The notes: generated by a model not told the origin, from the letters alone. DNA of 34,157 nucleotides from Alteromonadaceae bacterium (GCA_015491935.1 WGGB01000159.1:1-34157); one strand, 5' to 3'. Numbered from the stretch's first letter, positions 7,393 to 17,712 are shown. Numbers and translations are program-made.

Positions 7393-7788
7393 TTAATTGT
7401 AGTGATTATTAAGTAATTCAATAATTTCTTTATTAGCTTCGGGAAAGTCTAACTTACTTAAATCCGTTAGCGAACACCATTGTTGTAATTGCCCTTCTTG
7501 TGCGCTCGGTTCACCACTAAAGTTATCAACGATAAAAACGTCAAGCGACACTTTTTTATCACCATAATCATGCTTTATAACCGTGAGTGGTTGGCAAGCT
7601 AACACGTCAATATTAATTTCTTCTTTAAGCTCACGTGCCAGTGCTTGTGCCACGGTTTCATCAGCTTCAACCTTGCCACCAGGAAATTCCCACTTACCGC
7701 CTTGATGGGCATCCGCTTTACGCTGGGTGATAAAAAATTGTTGTTCGCGGTATATAACGCCGACGGCAACATGAACAATTTTAGTCAT
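7393..7788 (-). CDS. mutT: MutT-type Nudix hydrolase (8-oxo-dGTP diphosphatase)
   Basis: A 131-residue protein with a full Nudix box at residues 38-60 (G38, E44, then REL-x-EE at 52-57), preceded by GGKWEFPGG, the arrangement typical of MutT. MutT removes oxidised guanine nucleotides from the pool and so prevents A:T to C:G transversions; function is taken from the family. The ATG at 7788 has AGGA about 8 nt upstream. It lies downstream of secA in the same direction, the usual gammaproteobacterial position, but a strong terminator stands between them, so it probably needs its own promoter or read-through. It converges with the accessory operon. Confidence 0.92.
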   Translation of the reverse strand: MTKIVHVAVGVIYREQQFFITQRKADAHQGGKWEFPGGKVEADETVAQALARELKEEINIDVLACQPLTVIKHDYGDKKVSLDVFIVDNFSGEPSAQEGQLQQWCSLTDLSKLDFPEANKEIIELLNNHYN

Positions 7789-7824
7789 TGCTTTTTCCTA
7801 AAATTTTTATAAATAACTGATAAG

Positions 7825-7853
7825 AAAAAGGTGAGCATTTGCTCACCTTTTTT
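7825..7853 (-). terminator. Rho-independent terminator of secA
   Basis: A perfect stem (AAAAAGGTGAGC at 7825-7836 against GCTCACCTTTTT at 7841-7852) with the loop ATTT. It begins 15 bp past the secA stop on the minus strand and is followed there by a T-run. The symmetry, with T-runs on both strands, means it could also stop transcription from the other side. Confidence 0.92.
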
Positions 7854-7867
7854 AATATTTAACTATT

Positions 7868-10546
7868 TTAATTCAATTTACCATGACATTGTTTGTATTT
7901 TTTACCTGAACCACAAGGGCAAGGTTCATTACGACCAACACGTGGCATTTGGTTAGCTTGTTCTTGACCACTGCTTTCATGAGTAAACTCTTTTGGCGCT
8001 TCATCAGCCTTACGTGTTTGCTCTTCTACCGCTTCAACATCAGATTCGGCTTGAATTTGTACTTTACACAAAATACCAACCACATCAGTTTTAAGGTTTT
8101 CTAACATTTCAGAGAACATTTCAAACGATTCACGTTTATATTCTTGCTTCGGATTTTTCTGTGCATAACCTCGTAAATGTATGCCTTGACGTAAATGATC
8201 CATCGCGGCTAAATGTTCTTTCCACAAAGAATCTAAACATTGTAGCATTACCGCTTTTTCAAATTGACGTAACACATCAGCACCAACCGCTTCTTCTTTG
8301 GCGGCATATGAATCTTCAACAGCTTTTAAAATGCGTTCACGTAATGTTTCTTCATGTAACTCATCATCTTCTTCTAGCCATTTAGCTATTGGTAAATCAA
8401 CACCTAATTCACCTTTTAATTGTTCTTCTAAGCCTGATACATCCCACATTTCAATGAGCGATTGCGGTGGAATATGTGCGCTAATAGTATTTTCAACAAC
8501 ATCAGTGCGAATCGCAGTAATCGTTTCACTAATATCACTTTCTTCTAATAATTCGTTACGTTGTTCGTAAATAACTTTACGTTGATCATTAGCAACATCA
8601 TCAAATTCAAGTAATTGTTTACGCACGTCAAAGTTACGTCCTTCAACTTTACGCTGTGCATTTTCAATACTTCGTGTTACCCAAGGATGCTCAATCGCTT
8701 CACCGTGTTCCATACCTAATTTACGCATCATATTTGAAATACGCTCAGAGGCAAAAATACGCATTAAGCCATCTTCCATAGAAAGATAAAAACGTGTTGA
8801 ACCTGGATCACCTTGACGACCAGAACGACCACGTAATTGATTATCAATACGACGAGATTCATGACGTTCTGTGGCAACAATATGTAAACCACCTAAGGAA
8901 ATCACTTTATCGTGTTGTTCTTGCCACTGTTGTTTAATTTTTTCAATTTGTTCGTCAGCTGGATCTTTTAATTTATCCAACATCGCACTTAAGTTACCAC
9001 CTAAAACAATATCAGTACCACGACCCGCCATATTAGTGGCTATGGTTACAGCACATTCTTTACCCGCATCGGCAACAATTTCAGCTTCTTGTTGATGAAA
9101 TTTCGCATTAAGCACTTTATGTTTAATTTTTTCTTTGCGTAAAAAGTCTGATAAAAATTCAGAGGTTTCAATACTAATAGTACCAACTAAAACAGGTTGC
9201 CCAGATTTAACGCACTGTTGAATGTCGGCTAAAATAGCTTCAAACTTTTCTTCGGCTGTTAGATAAATCAAATCAGGCTTATCTTTACGGATCATTGGTT
9301 GATTGGTTGGTAGAACAACCGTTTCTAATCCATAAATATGATTAAATTCAAATGCTTCAGTATCAGCTGTACCTGTCATACCTGATAATTTATTGTATAG
9401 TCTGAAATAGTTTTGAAAGGTAATAGAAGCAAGTGTTTGATTTTCATTTTGAATATCGACACCTTCTTTTGCTTCAACGGCTTGATGTAAACCTTCAGAC
9501 CAACGGCGACCTTCCATTGTACGGCCAGTATGTTCGTCAACAATAACTATTTCATCGTCTTTAACAATATAATCAACATCTTTTTGAAATAATTTATGGG
9601 CACGCAATGCCGCCATAACATGATGTAGTAAAGAAATATTTGCTGCAGAAAATAGTGACTCACCTTCTTGCAGCAAGCCTTTATCTTGCATTATCTCTTC
9701 TATACGAATTTGACCGCGTTCAGTTAAATATATTTGTTTAGATTTTTCATCAATGGTGAAGTCACCTGTACTTTCTATGCCTTCTTTATCTTCTTCTTCT
9801 TGATGCTCTAAAATGGGTACAACCGTATCAATTTCACGATAAAGTGCAGAGCTATCTTCCGCTTGTCCAGAGATAATTAATGGCGTACGTGCTTCATCAA
9901 TTAAAATAGAATCCACTTCATCAATAACCGCAAAATTTAGTTCTCGTTGTGAACGCTCTTCAATTGAAAAGGCCATGTTGTCACGTAAATAATCAAAGCC
10001 AAATTCGTTATTTGTACCGTAGGTAATGTCTGAATTATAGGCGTCTTGTTTTTCATTAGGGAGCATATTGGCAATATTACAACCAACGGTCATACCTAAA
10101 AATTCAAATAATGGTCGAGCCCAGTTGGCATCACGCGTAGCAAGGTAATCGTTAACGGTAATAACGTGTACACCTTTACCCGACAAACCATTTAAATATG
10201 ACGGTAATGTTGCGGTTAATGTTTTACCTTCACCGGTACGCATTTCAGCAATTTTACCTTGATGTAAAACCATGCCGCCGATCATTTGCACATCAAAATG
10301 ACGCATACCAAAAACACGTTTACTGGCTTCTCGTACAACGGCAAACGCTTCAATTAATAAATCATCTAAGCTTTCACCTTGACTAATGCGCTCTTTAAAT
10401 TCATCAGTTTTTGCTTTTAATTCTTCATCCGTTAAGGCTTCTATCGCCGGTTCTAACGCATTAATTTTTTCGACTTCTTTGCGGTATTGCTTAAGTAGTC
10501 TATCGTTTCGACTACCAAATAACTTTGTTAATATATTTCCAAACAT
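7868..10546 (-). CDS. secA: Preprotein translocase ATPase SecA
   Basis: A full-length 892-residue SecA, the ATP-driven motor that pushes preproteins through SecYEG. Visible parts are the Walker A motif around K108 (MRTGEGKTL), the DEAD-like [13 protein letters not shown], the second nucleotide-binding domain with [13 protein letters not shown] and [13 protein letters not shown], and the C-terminal zinc motif C876, C878, C887, H888 ([13 protein letters not shown]) that contacts SecB and lipids. The start [11 protein letters not shown] is the family start. No secM gene is present upstream; instead an M23 peptidase gene ends 120 bp away, with a short ORF in the gap. It is followed by a strong terminator. 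Confidence 0.98.
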   Translation of the reverse strand: MFGNILTKLFGSRNDRLLKQYRKEVEKINALEPAIEALTDEELKAKTDEFKERISQGESLDDLLIEAFAVVREASKRVFGMRHFDVQMIGGMVLHQGKIAEMRTGEGKTLTATLPSYLNGLSGKGVHVITVNDYLATRDANWARPLFEFLGMTVGCNIANMLPNEKQDAYNSDITYGTNNEFGFDYLRDNMAFSIEERSQRELNFAVIDEVDSILIDEARTPLIISGQAEDSSALYREIDTVVPILEHQEEEDKEGIESTGDFTIDEKSKQIYLTERGQIRIEEIMQDKGLLQEGESLFSAANISLLHHVMAALRAHKLFQKDVDYIVKDDEIVIVDEHTGRTMEGRRWSEGLHQAVEAKEGVDIQNENQTLASITFQNYFRLYNKLSGMTGTADTEAFEFNHIYGLETVVLPTNQPMIRKDKPDLIYLTAEEKFEAILADIQQCVKSGQPVLVGTISIETSEFLSDFLRKEKIKHKVLNAKFHQQEAEIVADAGKECAVTIATNMAGRGTDIVLGGNLSAMLDKLKDPADEQIEKIKQQWQEQHDKVISLGGLHIVATERHESRRIDNQLRGRSGRQGDPGSTRFYLSMEDGLMRIFASERISNMMRKLGMEHGEAIEHPWVTRSIENAQRKVEGRNFDVRKQLLEFDDVANDQRKVIYEQRNELLEESDISETITAIRTDVVENTISAHIPPQSLIEMWDVSGLEEQLKGELGVDLPIAKWLEEDDELHEETLRERILKAVEDSYAAKEEAVGADVLRQFEKAVMLQCLDSLWKEHLAAMDHLRQGIHLRGYAQKNPKQEYKRESFEMFSEMLENLKTDVVGILCKVQIQAESDVEAVEEQTRKADEAPKEFTHESSGQEQANQMPRVGRNEPCPCGSGKKYKQCHGKLN

Positions 10547-10548
10547 CT

Positions 10549-10641
10549 TTAAAAACCAACTCTAGAGGAAAATTCCCATTTAATAAAATCAATAACGACT
10601 ATGCACTTCGTTATCAGAACTTGTTTTTCCCTATATTTCAT
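10549..10641 (-). CDS. Possible 30-codon leader ORF immediately before secA
   Basis: An ATG at 10641 opens a 30-residue frame ([19 protein letters not shown] at its start) that ends with TAA at 10549, 2 nt before the secA ATG. It sits wholly in the gap between the M23 gene and secA. A hydrophobic patch lies at residues 8-20. No good ribosome-binding site precedes it, and secA itself also lacks a clear one, so translation of this ORF through to secA would offer a way to start secA. It is unlike E. coli SecM in sequence. A frame of this length can arise by chance, so this is only a candidate. Confidence 0.3.
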   Translation of the reverse strand: MKYREKQVLITKCIVVIDFIKWEFSSRVGF

Positions 10642-10666
10642 ACCAAGTAAATACAGAACCTTTGAT

Positions 10667-11629
10667 TTATTTTTTTGCTTTACGATAGACATATTTCAAA
10701 GGGTTAATTTGTCTATTCTTTTTTAAAATTTCGTAATGTACGTGAGGCCCTGTTGAGCGCCCTGTACTGCCCATATGAGCAATGACTTGACCTTTTTCAA
10801 CCACATCACCTACTGAAACTAATATTTCTTTATTATGCCCGTAACGTGTTTTAAGGCCATTACCATGATTAATTTCAATTAAATTTCCATAACCATAACG
10901 TTCACTTGCCCAACTAACAACACCCGATGCGGTGGCAATAATATCAGCATCTTCTTTGCCTGCAAAGTCAATCCCTTTATGCATAGCTGCTCTACCATTA
11001 AAGGGATCTTTACGAATGCCAAAATATGAAGATAACCAACCGCGTTTTATAGGTCGTCCAGACAAATAACTATTATTCGTTATATGGTGCCCTAAGGTTA
11101 AAGATTCAAGTATTTTTAATTGTTTTTCTTGATGTAATAATTGTTGTTGTAAGGTAATAACTTCGTTAAATAACTCTGTGAAGGATTTACTCACAATATT
11201 AGAGCCCGTCACTAAAGGGCCACCACTGGGTGGTAACGTTGAAAAATCAAATTCTTTTTGGGGAATATTAGACTCTAATGCTAAGCGCTCACCTAAAGCA
11301 TTTAAGCGTAATACTTGGCTTTGTAATTCAGCCAATTTTAAACTGAGGGCAATGGTTTTTTGCTTATCATCCGCCGTAATTAAAGAGGGTAATACTAACG
11401 ATTGTTCAACCCCTAAGTTTGTTTGACTATAGCTATTGGTTAAATTATTTTTTGAGCTATTGGCAGGGTTTTGCACTTTGTTATACGGTATTGCATTAAT
11501 AGAAACCAATAAATACACGATTAATCCTGAAAATAGCGCAAATAGCACTAATGCAGATAACCAATGGGCTTTTTTCAAGCGCATTGAAAATCTAACATTC
11601 TTTCCGCGATATAGTAGTGTTAAACTCAT
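10667..11629 (-). CDS. Membrane-anchored M23 family metallopeptidase (LytM domain)
   Basis: A 320-residue protein with a short cytoplasmic N-terminus, one membrane segment at about 23-43 (LSALVLFALFSGLIVYLLV), a mainly helical, probably coiled-coil region at about 88-175, and a C-terminal M23 domain. The zinc ligands are present: H217 and D221 (MHKGID) and the HxH at 296-298 (GPHVHYE), so the peptidase is probably active rather than a degenerate LytM factor. It would cut peptidoglycan cross-links in the periplasm or activate amidases. The position between dciA/lpxC and secA replaces the E. coli secM position. Its start is 62 bp from the divergent dciA start, so the two probably share a promoter region. 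Confidence 0.9.
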   Translation of the reverse strand: MSLTLLYRGKNVRFSMRLKKAHWLSALVLFALFSGLIVYLLVSINAIPYNKVQNPANSSKNNLTNSYSQTNLGVEQSLVLPSLITADDKQKTIALSLKLAELQSQVLRLNALGERLALESNIPQKEFDFSTLPPSGGPLVTGSNIVSKSFTELFNEVITLQQQLLHQEKQLKILESLTLGHHITNNSYLSGRPIKRGWLSSYFGIRKDPFNGRAAMHKGIDFAGKEDADIIATASGVVSWASERYGYGNLIEINHGNGLKTRYGHNKEILVSVGDVVEKGQVIAHMGSTGRSTGPHVHYEILKKNRQINPLKYVYRKAKK

Positions 11630-11691
11630 AGAATACTTATTTGCTCATTTATGTCTTATTTTATTCAATTAAGAAAGGCTCTCTTAAACTT

Positions 11692-12150
11692 ATGTCTAGA
11701 AAAACGAAACAGCCTATAGATAGATCATCATTATTGCAATCTTGCAGCGGCACTTTGGCTAAAATTGCAGCAAAAACTGACTTTTTGACTAAATTGGCAG
11801 CTATTGTACGACAAATATGCCCTGATATTCCAGTTGATGCGTATCAAATTGCTAACTTTAATCAGGGTGCGGTAATTATTGAAGTAAAATCATCGGTATG
11901 GAGTCAACGTTTCCAGTTTGAACGAATGACAATAGCAAAAGCCTTAAATGAACTATCTCAAGGTGAATTTACTAAAATAGAAATTAAAGTAAACCCTTAT
12001 GGGGCAAAAAAAATCATCCCTGAGCAATCACAGCAACATAGATATCATACCATTAGTAAATCTGCGGCGGCGCATATTGAAGAGGTTGCAGAATCAGCAC
12101 CAGACAGCTTAAAAGAAAAGTTACGCAGTTTAGCAAAGTTAGCGAAATAG
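11692..12150 (+). CDS. dciA: DciA-family (DUF721) replicative helicase loader/assistant
   Basis: A 152-residue protein matching the DUF721/DciA family. In the middle is the family's KH-like fold region (ANFNQGAVIIEVKSSVWSQR, followed by LNELSQGEFTKIEIKVNP). The N-terminal RKTKQPIDRSSLL is basic, and the C-terminus is helical. DciA is the ancestral loader of the DnaB helicase in bacteria without DnaC; that function is known from the family, not seen here. I start at the ATG at 11692; the longer frame from 11641 adds residues unlike the family and crosses the divergent promoter area. It is the only rightward gene between secA and mraZ and converges with lpxC with 34 bp between stops. Confidence 0.82.
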   Translation: MSRKTKQPIDRSSLLQSCSGTLAKIAAKTDFLTKLAAIVRQICPDIPVDAYQIANFNQGAVIIEVKSSVWSQRFQFERMTIAKALNELSQGEFTKIEIKVNPYGAKKIIPEQSQQHRYHTISKSAAAHIEEVAESAPDSLKEKLRSLAKLAK

Positions 12151-12184
12151 AGCACAAACAAAAATGATAGATAAAAGAGTAAAA

Positions 12185-13102
12185 TTACATTGTTGCAAGA
12201 TTAGTTTCAAGATATTTAATCGGTGCTTGCGCTTCATCTTGATAAGTAACCCATTCCCATGCATCAGTACGTTTAAACACTTCTCGTAATAAAATATTAT
12301 TGAGTGCGTGTCCTGATTTAAAGGCGTTAAGCTCACCTAAAATACTAACACCGCCCATGTATAAATCACCAATAGCGTCTAATACTTTATGTTTGACAAA
12401 TTCGTCATCATAACGCAACGAGTCTTTGTTAAGCATACGGTATTGATCAAGCACAATAGCATTTTCAAGGCTACCGCCTAAGGCAAGATTATGGGCACGT
12501 AAATATTCAATATCTTTCATAAAACCAAAAGTACGAGCGCGACTGATCTCTTTAATAAAAGAACAGCTCGAAAGATCCATGCTCATGCTTTGTGTGGTAT
12601 TGGCAATAACAGGGTGATCAAAATCAATGGCAAAGTTAACTTTAAAACCTTCATAAGGTTTTAATTCTGCCCATTTATCACCCTCTTCAACACGAATATT
12701 TTTAGTTATACGTAAAAAGCGTTTAGCGACATTAGTCGTTTCTATTCCAACCGATTGTAATAAATAAACAAAGGGTAAAGCACTACCATCCATAATAGGA
12801 ATTTCAGGTGAGTCAACATCAATAATTAAATTATCAATACCTAAGCCAGCAATAGCAGACAACAGGTGTTCAACGGTGGAAATTTGAACACCTTGTTGAT
12901 TAACCAAGCAAGTACATAAAGTAGTTTCACCAACCGCTTCTGGTCTGGCGGCGATATCAACAACAGGATCTAAGTCTACACGGCGAAAAATAATGCCTGT
13001 ATTGGCGGGTGCAGGACGGAGAGTGATCTGCACTTTTTCACCTTTGTGTAAGCCAACACCTGTAGCTGAAACACTTTCTTTTATGGTACGTTGTTTAATC
13101 AT
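12185..13102 (-). CDS. lpxC: UDP-3-O-acyl-N-acetylglucosamine deacetylase LpxC
   Basis: A 305-residue LpxC, the zinc deacetylase that commits UDP-acyl-GlcNAc to lipid A. The zinc ligands match E. coli numbering: H79 (STVEHLLSA), H238 and D242 (KHKVLD); the catalytic H265 is in FKSGHALNN. The start [19 protein letters not shown] is the family's. It is the last gene of the dcw cluster, after ftsZ, with a 200-bp gap that holds its own likely promoter. Stability control by FtsH, known from E. coli, depends on the C-terminus, which here ends LETNLATM. Confidence 0.98.
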   Translation of the reverse strand: MIKQRTIKESVSATGVGLHKGEKVQITLRPAPANTGIIFRRVDLDPVVDIAARPEAVGETTLCTCLVNQQGVQISTVEHLLSAIAGLGIDNLIIDVDSPEIPIMDGSALPFVYLLQSVGIETTNVAKRFLRITKNIRVEEGDKWAELKPYEGFKVNFAIDFDHPVIANTTQSMSMDLSSCSFIKEISRARTFGFMKDIEYLRAHNLALGGSLENAIVLDQYRMLNKDSLRYDDEFVKHKVLDAIGDLYMGGVSILGELNAFKSGHALNNILLREVFKRTDAWEWVTYQDEAQAPIKYLETNLATM

Positions 13103-13197
13103 TTTTAACCTATATCACGCTATGCTCAAGTCTATTTTAGTACGTAATTAGCTAACTAAAGTAATTAATTAACCTAGTACTAATTTAGCGGCGGCAT

Positions 13198-13226
13198 AAT
13201 ATATCAAAAAAACCTAATAAAATCAA
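13198..13226 (-). promoter_or_regulatory. Likely sigma-70 promoter of lpxC
   Basis: On the minus strand TTGATT (13226-13221) and TATATT (13203-13198) are separated by exactly 17 bp and lie about 95 bp before the lpxC start. The hexamers match the consensus at 4/6 and 5/6. This would let lpxC be transcribed apart from ftsZ. Confidence 0.5.
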
Positions 13227-13269
13227 AATATCGATAAGTATCTATATTTTAATTAACGATTTTTATGTG

Positions 13270-13292
13270 CTAACTAATAAACATTTAGTTAG
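13270..13292 (-). terminator. Weak stem-loop just after ftsZ
   Basis: CTAACTAA and TTAGTTAG form an 8-bp stem with a 7-nt loop, starting 11 bp past the ftsZ stop. The stem is AT-rich and no T-run follows on the minus strand, so it may be an RNA-end stabiliser or a poor terminator rather than a strong one. Confidence 0.35.
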
Positions 13293-13302
13293 TGACCGCT
13301 AT

Positions 13303-14472
13303 TTAGTCTGCTTGCTTACGTAAAAATGCCGGAATATCTAAATAATTTTCAGACAATGCTTCACTCGCCTTAGCTGGCATCGCCTGAGCATTGCTATCTG
13401 GCATAGTTACAGGATTAGCATTGAGCTCTGGTTGTGGCGTTGCGACAAACTCTTGACCTACCGCTTGTTGCTCTACCTGTACGGGTGGATTAACTAAGGT
13501 AATATCTGGTTTACGTTCTGCGCCAATACCTGTAGCAACAACCGTTACGCGTAAATCTTCAGTCATTTCAGGATCAATTACCGCACCAACAACTACCGTA
13601 GCATTTTCGCTAGCAAAGGCTTTCACCGCATTACCAACTGTTTCAAACTCGTCAATGCTAATATCCATGCCTGCGGTAATATTCACTAAAATACCACGCG
13701 CGCCAGCTAAGTCGACATCTTCAAGTAATGGACTTGAAATTGCCGCTTCGGCTGCTTCTTCAGCTCTGTCTTCACCAGACGCCATACCTGAGCCCATCAT
13801 TGCGGTACCCATTTCTGACATAACGGTGCGCACATCGGCAAAATCGACATTGATTAAACCAGGGCGTGTAATTAATTCTGCAATACCTTGTACCGCACCA
13901 AGCAATACATTATTAGCCGCTTTAAAAGCATCTAAAAGTGTTGTACCTGGTCCTAATACTTTTAATAATTTTTCATTAGGAATAGTAATTAACGAGTCTA
14001 CGTGTTTCGCTAAAAACTCAATACCTTGATCCGCATAGTTCATGCGTTTTTTACCTTCAAATGGGAAAGGCTTAGTTACTACGGCAACGGTTAATATGCC
14101 CATTTCTTTGGCAATTTCAGCAACAACAGGCGCTGCACCAGTACCTGTACCACCACCCATACCAGCGGCAATAAAAATCATATCAGCGCCTTGCAGCGTT
14201 TGTCTGATTGTTTCTCTATCTTCTTCAGCGCTACGACGACCTATTTCAGGGTTCGCACCAGCACCTAAACCTTTAGTAACATCAGCACCCATTTGCAACG
14301 TTACCGTTGCCGATGAATTACGCAGTGCTTGTGAATCAGTATTTGCGGTAATAAATTCAACACCTTCAATGGTTTGACTAACCATGTGTTCTACGGCATT
14401 ACCGCCACCACCACCAACACCTATTACTTTGATTACAGCTTCTTCGCTATGATCTTCCATCAATTCAAACAT
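13303..14472 (-). CDS. ftsZ: Cell division GTPase FtsZ
   Basis: A 389-residue bacterial tubulin. The N-terminal glycine loop ([13 protein letters not shown]) and the tubulin signature GGGTGTG at 106-112 bind GTP; the T7 loop region ([13 protein letters not shown]) completes the active site between subunits. A variable linker rich in Pro, Gln and Ala precedes the conserved end [11 protein letters not shown], which binds FtsA and ZipA. I use the ATG at 14472 ([11 protein letters not shown]), 8 nt after GGAG; a longer frame from 14502 adds ten residues of the untranslated leader. FtsZ polymerises at mid-cell into the Z ring. It lies after ftsA with a 178-bp gap, room for an extra ftsZ promoter, which I could not define. 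Confidence 0.98.
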   Translation of the reverse strand: MFELMEDHSEEAVIKVIGVGGGGGNAVEHMVSQTIEGVEFITANTDSQALRNSSATVTLQMGADVTKGLGAGANPEIGRRSAEEDRETIRQTLQGADMIFIAAGMGGGTGTGAAPVVAEIAKEMGILTVAVVTKPFPFEGKKRMNYADQGIEFLAKHVDSLITIPNEKLLKVLGPGTTLLDAFKAANNVLLGAVQGIAELITRPGLINVDFADVRTVMSEMGTAMMGSGMASGEDRAEEAAEAAISSPLLEDVDLAGARGILVNITAGMDISIDEFETVGNAVKAFASENATVVVGAVIDPEMTEDLRVTVVATGIGAERKPDITLVNPPVQVEQQAVGQEFVATPQPELNANPVTMPDSNAQAMPAKASEALSENYLDIPAFLRKQAD

Positions 14473-14650
14473 ATTATTTTCTCCGTCTTTTTGTTCCACC
14501 AAAAAATCTACTTACATTTTTCTTACTTATTTTCTAAGCGATTACTGTTTGATTGGCATTAAATTTTTTTTAAAAGCAGCAGATCTTAACAAGTTTACCT
14601 GACACTTTCGATATAAACCTAACGTAAAATCAATAAAACAGTTTAATTGC

Positions 14651-15886
14651 TCAAAATTCACCCTTAAACCAAGCACCCACACGCGTTAATAACGCATTAA
14701 AACCTTCAGGTTGCTTGTTTTCTGTACTAACTTGCTCTTTTGCTTGCAAGCCATAATGTAATAAGCCAATGACTGTTGAGTACATTGGATCATTAACATA
14801 TTCTTTTAATCCTTGAATTTCGGTTGGTTGCCCTATTCGTACTGGCATTTGAAAAATTTCTTCTGCAAATTCAACTACACCTTCCATTTTCGCGGTACCA
14901 CCCGTTAATACGTAACCTGCGGCTATTTGATCTTCTAAACCGCATTCTTTTAATTCTTCATGAATTAATTCAAATAATTCTTGATAACGTGGCTCAACCA
15001 CTTCAGCTAAAGTATGACGAGACATAGAGCGTGCAGGACGACCACCAACACTAGGCACTTCAATGCTTTCTTCCATGCTCACTAACTGTTTTAAAGCACA
15101 GGCATATTGCACTTTAATTTCTTCGGCATGACTTAGTGGTGTTCTAAATATTTTCGCAATATCGCTGGTAACTTGATTGCCAGCCACAGGAATAACGGCG
15201 GTATGACGTAAGGCACCATTGGTAAAAATAGAAATATCCATGGTACCTGCGCCCATATCCACCACACAAATGCCCAATTCTTTTTCGTCATCAGTTAATA
15301 CCGCATAGCTTGAAGCTAGTGCTGAAAAAATGAGTTGGTCAGCATTTAAGTTACAACGCTCGACACATTTAACGATATTTTTTGCCATATCATTAGCACA
15401 GGTAATAATGTGTACTTTTGCTTCCATACGCACACCTGACATACCAATAGGGCTTTTGATACCGTCTTGACAGTCAATACTATATTCTTGCGGTAATACG
15501 TGCAGCATACGACGTTCAGCGGAGATAGGTACAGAGCGCGCGGTGTGTATTACATTGTCAACGTCTTCTTGAATAACTTCTTGATCATTAATGGGCACCA
15601 TACCGTTTTCATTTTGACAACGAATATGTTTACCCGAAATGCCTAAATAAACAGAACCAATACGGCAATCGGCCATTAATTCAGCTTCATTAACCGCACG
15701 TTGAATAGACTGAATGACTAAATTCAAGTCGTTAACACCGCCTTTATCCATACCTCGCGCAGGCTGATTACCCACACCAACAATACTGAGTTTGTTGTCA
15801 GGAGTGATTTCACCTACCGCCACCGTAATTTTTGCGGTGCCAATATCTAATCCAACCACTAAATTTCTTTCATTAACTTTAGACAT
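14651..15886 (-). CDS. ftsA: Cell division protein FtsA
   Basis: A 411-residue actin-like ATPase. The phosphate-1 motif is VVGLDIGTAKITVAVGE near the N-terminus, the phosphate-2 region is VVDMGAGTMDISIF, and the adenosine motif is VLTGGTAKMEG. The C-terminus (TRVGAWFKGEF) forms the amphipathic helix that anchors FtsA to the membrane. FtsA tethers FtsZ filaments and recruits later divisome proteins. It lies 6 bp after ftsQ in the same direction. Confidence 0.98.
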   Translation of the reverse strand: MSKVNERNLVVGLDIGTAKITVAVGEITPDNKLSIVGVGNQPARGMDKGGVNDLNLVIQSIQRAVNEAELMADCRIGSVYLGISGKHIRCQNENGMVPINDQEVIQEDVDNVIHTARSVPISAERRMLHVLPQEYSIDCQDGIKSPIGMSGVRMEAKVHIITCANDMAKNIVKCVERCNLNADQLIFSALASSYAVLTDDEKELGICVVDMGAGTMDISIFTNGALRHTAVIPVAGNQVTSDIAKIFRTPLSHAEEIKVQYACALKQLVSMEESIEVPSVGGRPARSMSRHTLAEVVEPRYQELFELIHEELKECGLEDQIAAGYVLTGGTAKMEGVVEFAEEIFQMPVRIGQPTEIQGLKEYVNDPMYSTVIGLLHYGLQAKEQVSTENKQPEGFNALLTRVGAWFKGEF

Positions 15887-15892
15887 TTATGT

Positions 15893-16726
15893 TTAACTCA
15901 TCTTTTTTATATTGCTGTAAGAAAGCCCATATTTTGGTTTTGTTAGTGGCTTCCAGCCCACTGCCACACCTGTATCATATCGTAAATCTACATAATCAAC
16001 TTGTTGATTTTCTTTTCTATTTTTCTTTATTTGTGGATATAAATCAATGAAGCGTGCAATACGTTCAAAGCGCTCTTCACGCCCTAAATTTAATAATACT
16101 CCATCATTGAGTGTTAACTGCCATGAAAATCGTTCTGACAACACTAACTCTTCAATAGATAATCCATTATATTTTAACAACTTATTAAAGTTATTAAAAT
16201 TTTTCAACGCAATATTTTCGCTACCTTCAGGGCCAAAAAAATGCGGTATTGCTTGTGTTAATTGCTCAATATCAGCCTGAAAAACATCACCATATTGATT
16301 AATTAAAAAATCACCATTCCATATCGCTATAGGCGTTTGATCAACTAAATATATTTTTAATTCATCTGGCCATTGTTTTCTTACTGATACCGAATAAACC
16401 CAAGGTAATTTAGCCAGTTGCTGCTGCACCTTATTCACATCAACTTGAAAAAAATTTGCTAAATTAATTTCTTCCAATGAGTTAACAACATCATCGCGCT
16501 GAGTATATTTAATATCACCCGTAATCGTTAATACGCTGATCGGTAAATGTTCATCAACCACCATTTTTTGGCTTAAATACCAAGTACTCATTAATACCGT
16601 AATAATGACTGCAACAAAAAAACTCACCCCTAACCAAAAACTCCAATGCATTTTAATTTCAGTGTTTTCATCACTGTTTTGCTCGGTTAGTGTTGACGTT
16701 TTCACTTTAGTTAATTCAGCAGTCAT
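15893..16726 (-). CDS. ftsQ: Cell division protein FtsQ
   Basis: A 277-residue bitopic protein: cytoplasmic tail of about 30 residues, a membrane segment (FWLGVSFFVAVIITVLM), then a POTRA domain (ISVLTITGDIKYTQRDDV onward, with LPWVYSVSVRKQWPDEL) and the FtsQ beta domain. FtsQ links early and late divisome parts through FtsB/FtsL. I choose the ATG at 16726, 7 bp after the ddl stop, with AAGGA within the ddl end. An in-frame ATG at 16780 would add 18 residues and overlap ddl by 47 bp without a clear ribosome-binding site. Confidence 0.93.
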   Translation of the reverse strand: MTAELTKVKTSTLTEQNSDENTEIKMHWSFWLGVSFFVAVIITVLMSTWYLSQKMVVDEHLPISVLTITGDIKYTQRDDVVNSLEEINLANFFQVDVNKVQQQLAKLPWVYSVSVRKQWPDELKIYLVDQTPIAIWNGDFLINQYGDVFQADIEQLTQAIPHFFGPEGSENIALKNFNNFNKLLKYNGLSIEELVLSERFSWQLTLNDGVLLNLGREERFERIARFIDLYPQIKKNRKENQQVDYVDLRYDTGVAVGWKPLTKPKYGLSYSNIKKMS

Positions 16727-16733
16727 AGGATAA

Positions 16734-17711
16734 CTATTCCTTATCCTGTAAATTAAGCTGTTTCGCGTTATGCGCAACAATGCTTAATTCAACAATTTTT
16801 GTCACTAAAGCCGAAAAATTTAAACCCTGTACTTTTGCTGCTTTGGGTACTAACGAGGTTTCAGTCATTCCAGGCACGGTATTAACTTCTAATAAACGCC
16901 ATTGGTTTTCAATACCTTCAACACTCATATCACGCATTAAATCAACTCGCCCCCAAACACTAGCCCCCGTAGCTTTAAATGCTTGTAAAGCAAGTTGTTG
17001 TACGTATGCTTGTTCTGTTACTGATAAGTGGCAAGGACAATGGTATTGCGTGCTAGTTGACTGATATTTTGCTTGATAATCATAAAAATCATGTGGTGTT
17101 TCCATGTGAATAACAGGTAACGCTTGCTCACCTAAAATAGCAACGGTGTATTCTGGCCCTTCGATCCATGCTTCAACCAAAATGGCATCATCGTAAATAA
17201 ATGCAGCTTGCAGTGCTTGATCTAAGCTTTGCGCCGTTTCAGCTTTTGCCATACCAATGCTAGAACCTTCATTTGCAGGTTTCACCATGACTTTACCCTG
17301 TAATTGGGCAAGAATTTTTTCGGCCTCTTCACTATGATAATTTGCCCGATTTACAATACAAAAAGAGGCGGTTGGTAACTCAAGTGCTTGAAATATTTGT
17401 TTTGAGCGGATCTTATCCATAGATAAAGCAGAGCCAAGCACGCCAGACCCAGTATAAGGAATATTTAAATATTCCAATGCTCCTTGAATACAACCATCTT
17501 CACCACCGCGACCGTGCAAAGCAATAAACACTAAGTCAATATTTTGCGCTTTTAATTGCTGTAACGGGGTAACTTGCGTATCAAACAATACCGTATTAAA
17601 GCCAGCTTTGGTTAAACCATTGGCAATGGCTTGACCTGATTTTAATGAAATTTCACGCTCAGCTGAATCACCACCATATATTACGGCTATTTTAGTTGCT
17701 GCTTTATCCAT
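16734..17711 (-). CDS. ddl: D-alanine--D-alanine ligase
   Basis: A 325-residue ATP-grasp ligase joining two D-alanines for the peptidoglycan stem. Visible are [19 protein letters not shown] at the N-terminus, [15 protein letters not shown], the [16 protein letters not shown] segment, the [13 protein letters not shown] loop and the [18 protein letters not shown] end. It is the DdlB form found in dcw clusters. The ATG at 17711 starts 1 bp after the murC stop and has AAGGAGG 9 nt upstream, one of the best ribosome-binding sites in the cluster; the longer frame from 17771 lies inside murC. Confidence 0.97.
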   Translation of the reverse strand: MDKAATKIAVIYGGDSAEREISLKSGQAIANGLTKAGFNTVLFDTQVTPLQQLKAQNIDLVFIALHGRGGEDGCIQGALEYLNIPYTGSGVLGSALSMDKIRSKQIFQALELPTASFCIVNRANYHSEEAEKILAQLQGKVMVKPANEGSSIGMAKAETAQSLDQALQAAFIYDDAILVEAWIEGPEYTVAILGEQALPVIHMETPHDFYDYQAKYQSTSTQYHCPCHLSVTEQAYVQQLALQAFKATGASVWGRVDLMRDMSVEGIENQWRLLEVNTVPGMTETSLVPKAAKVQGLNFSALVTKIVELSIVAHNAKQLNLQDKE

Positions 17712-17712
17712 A

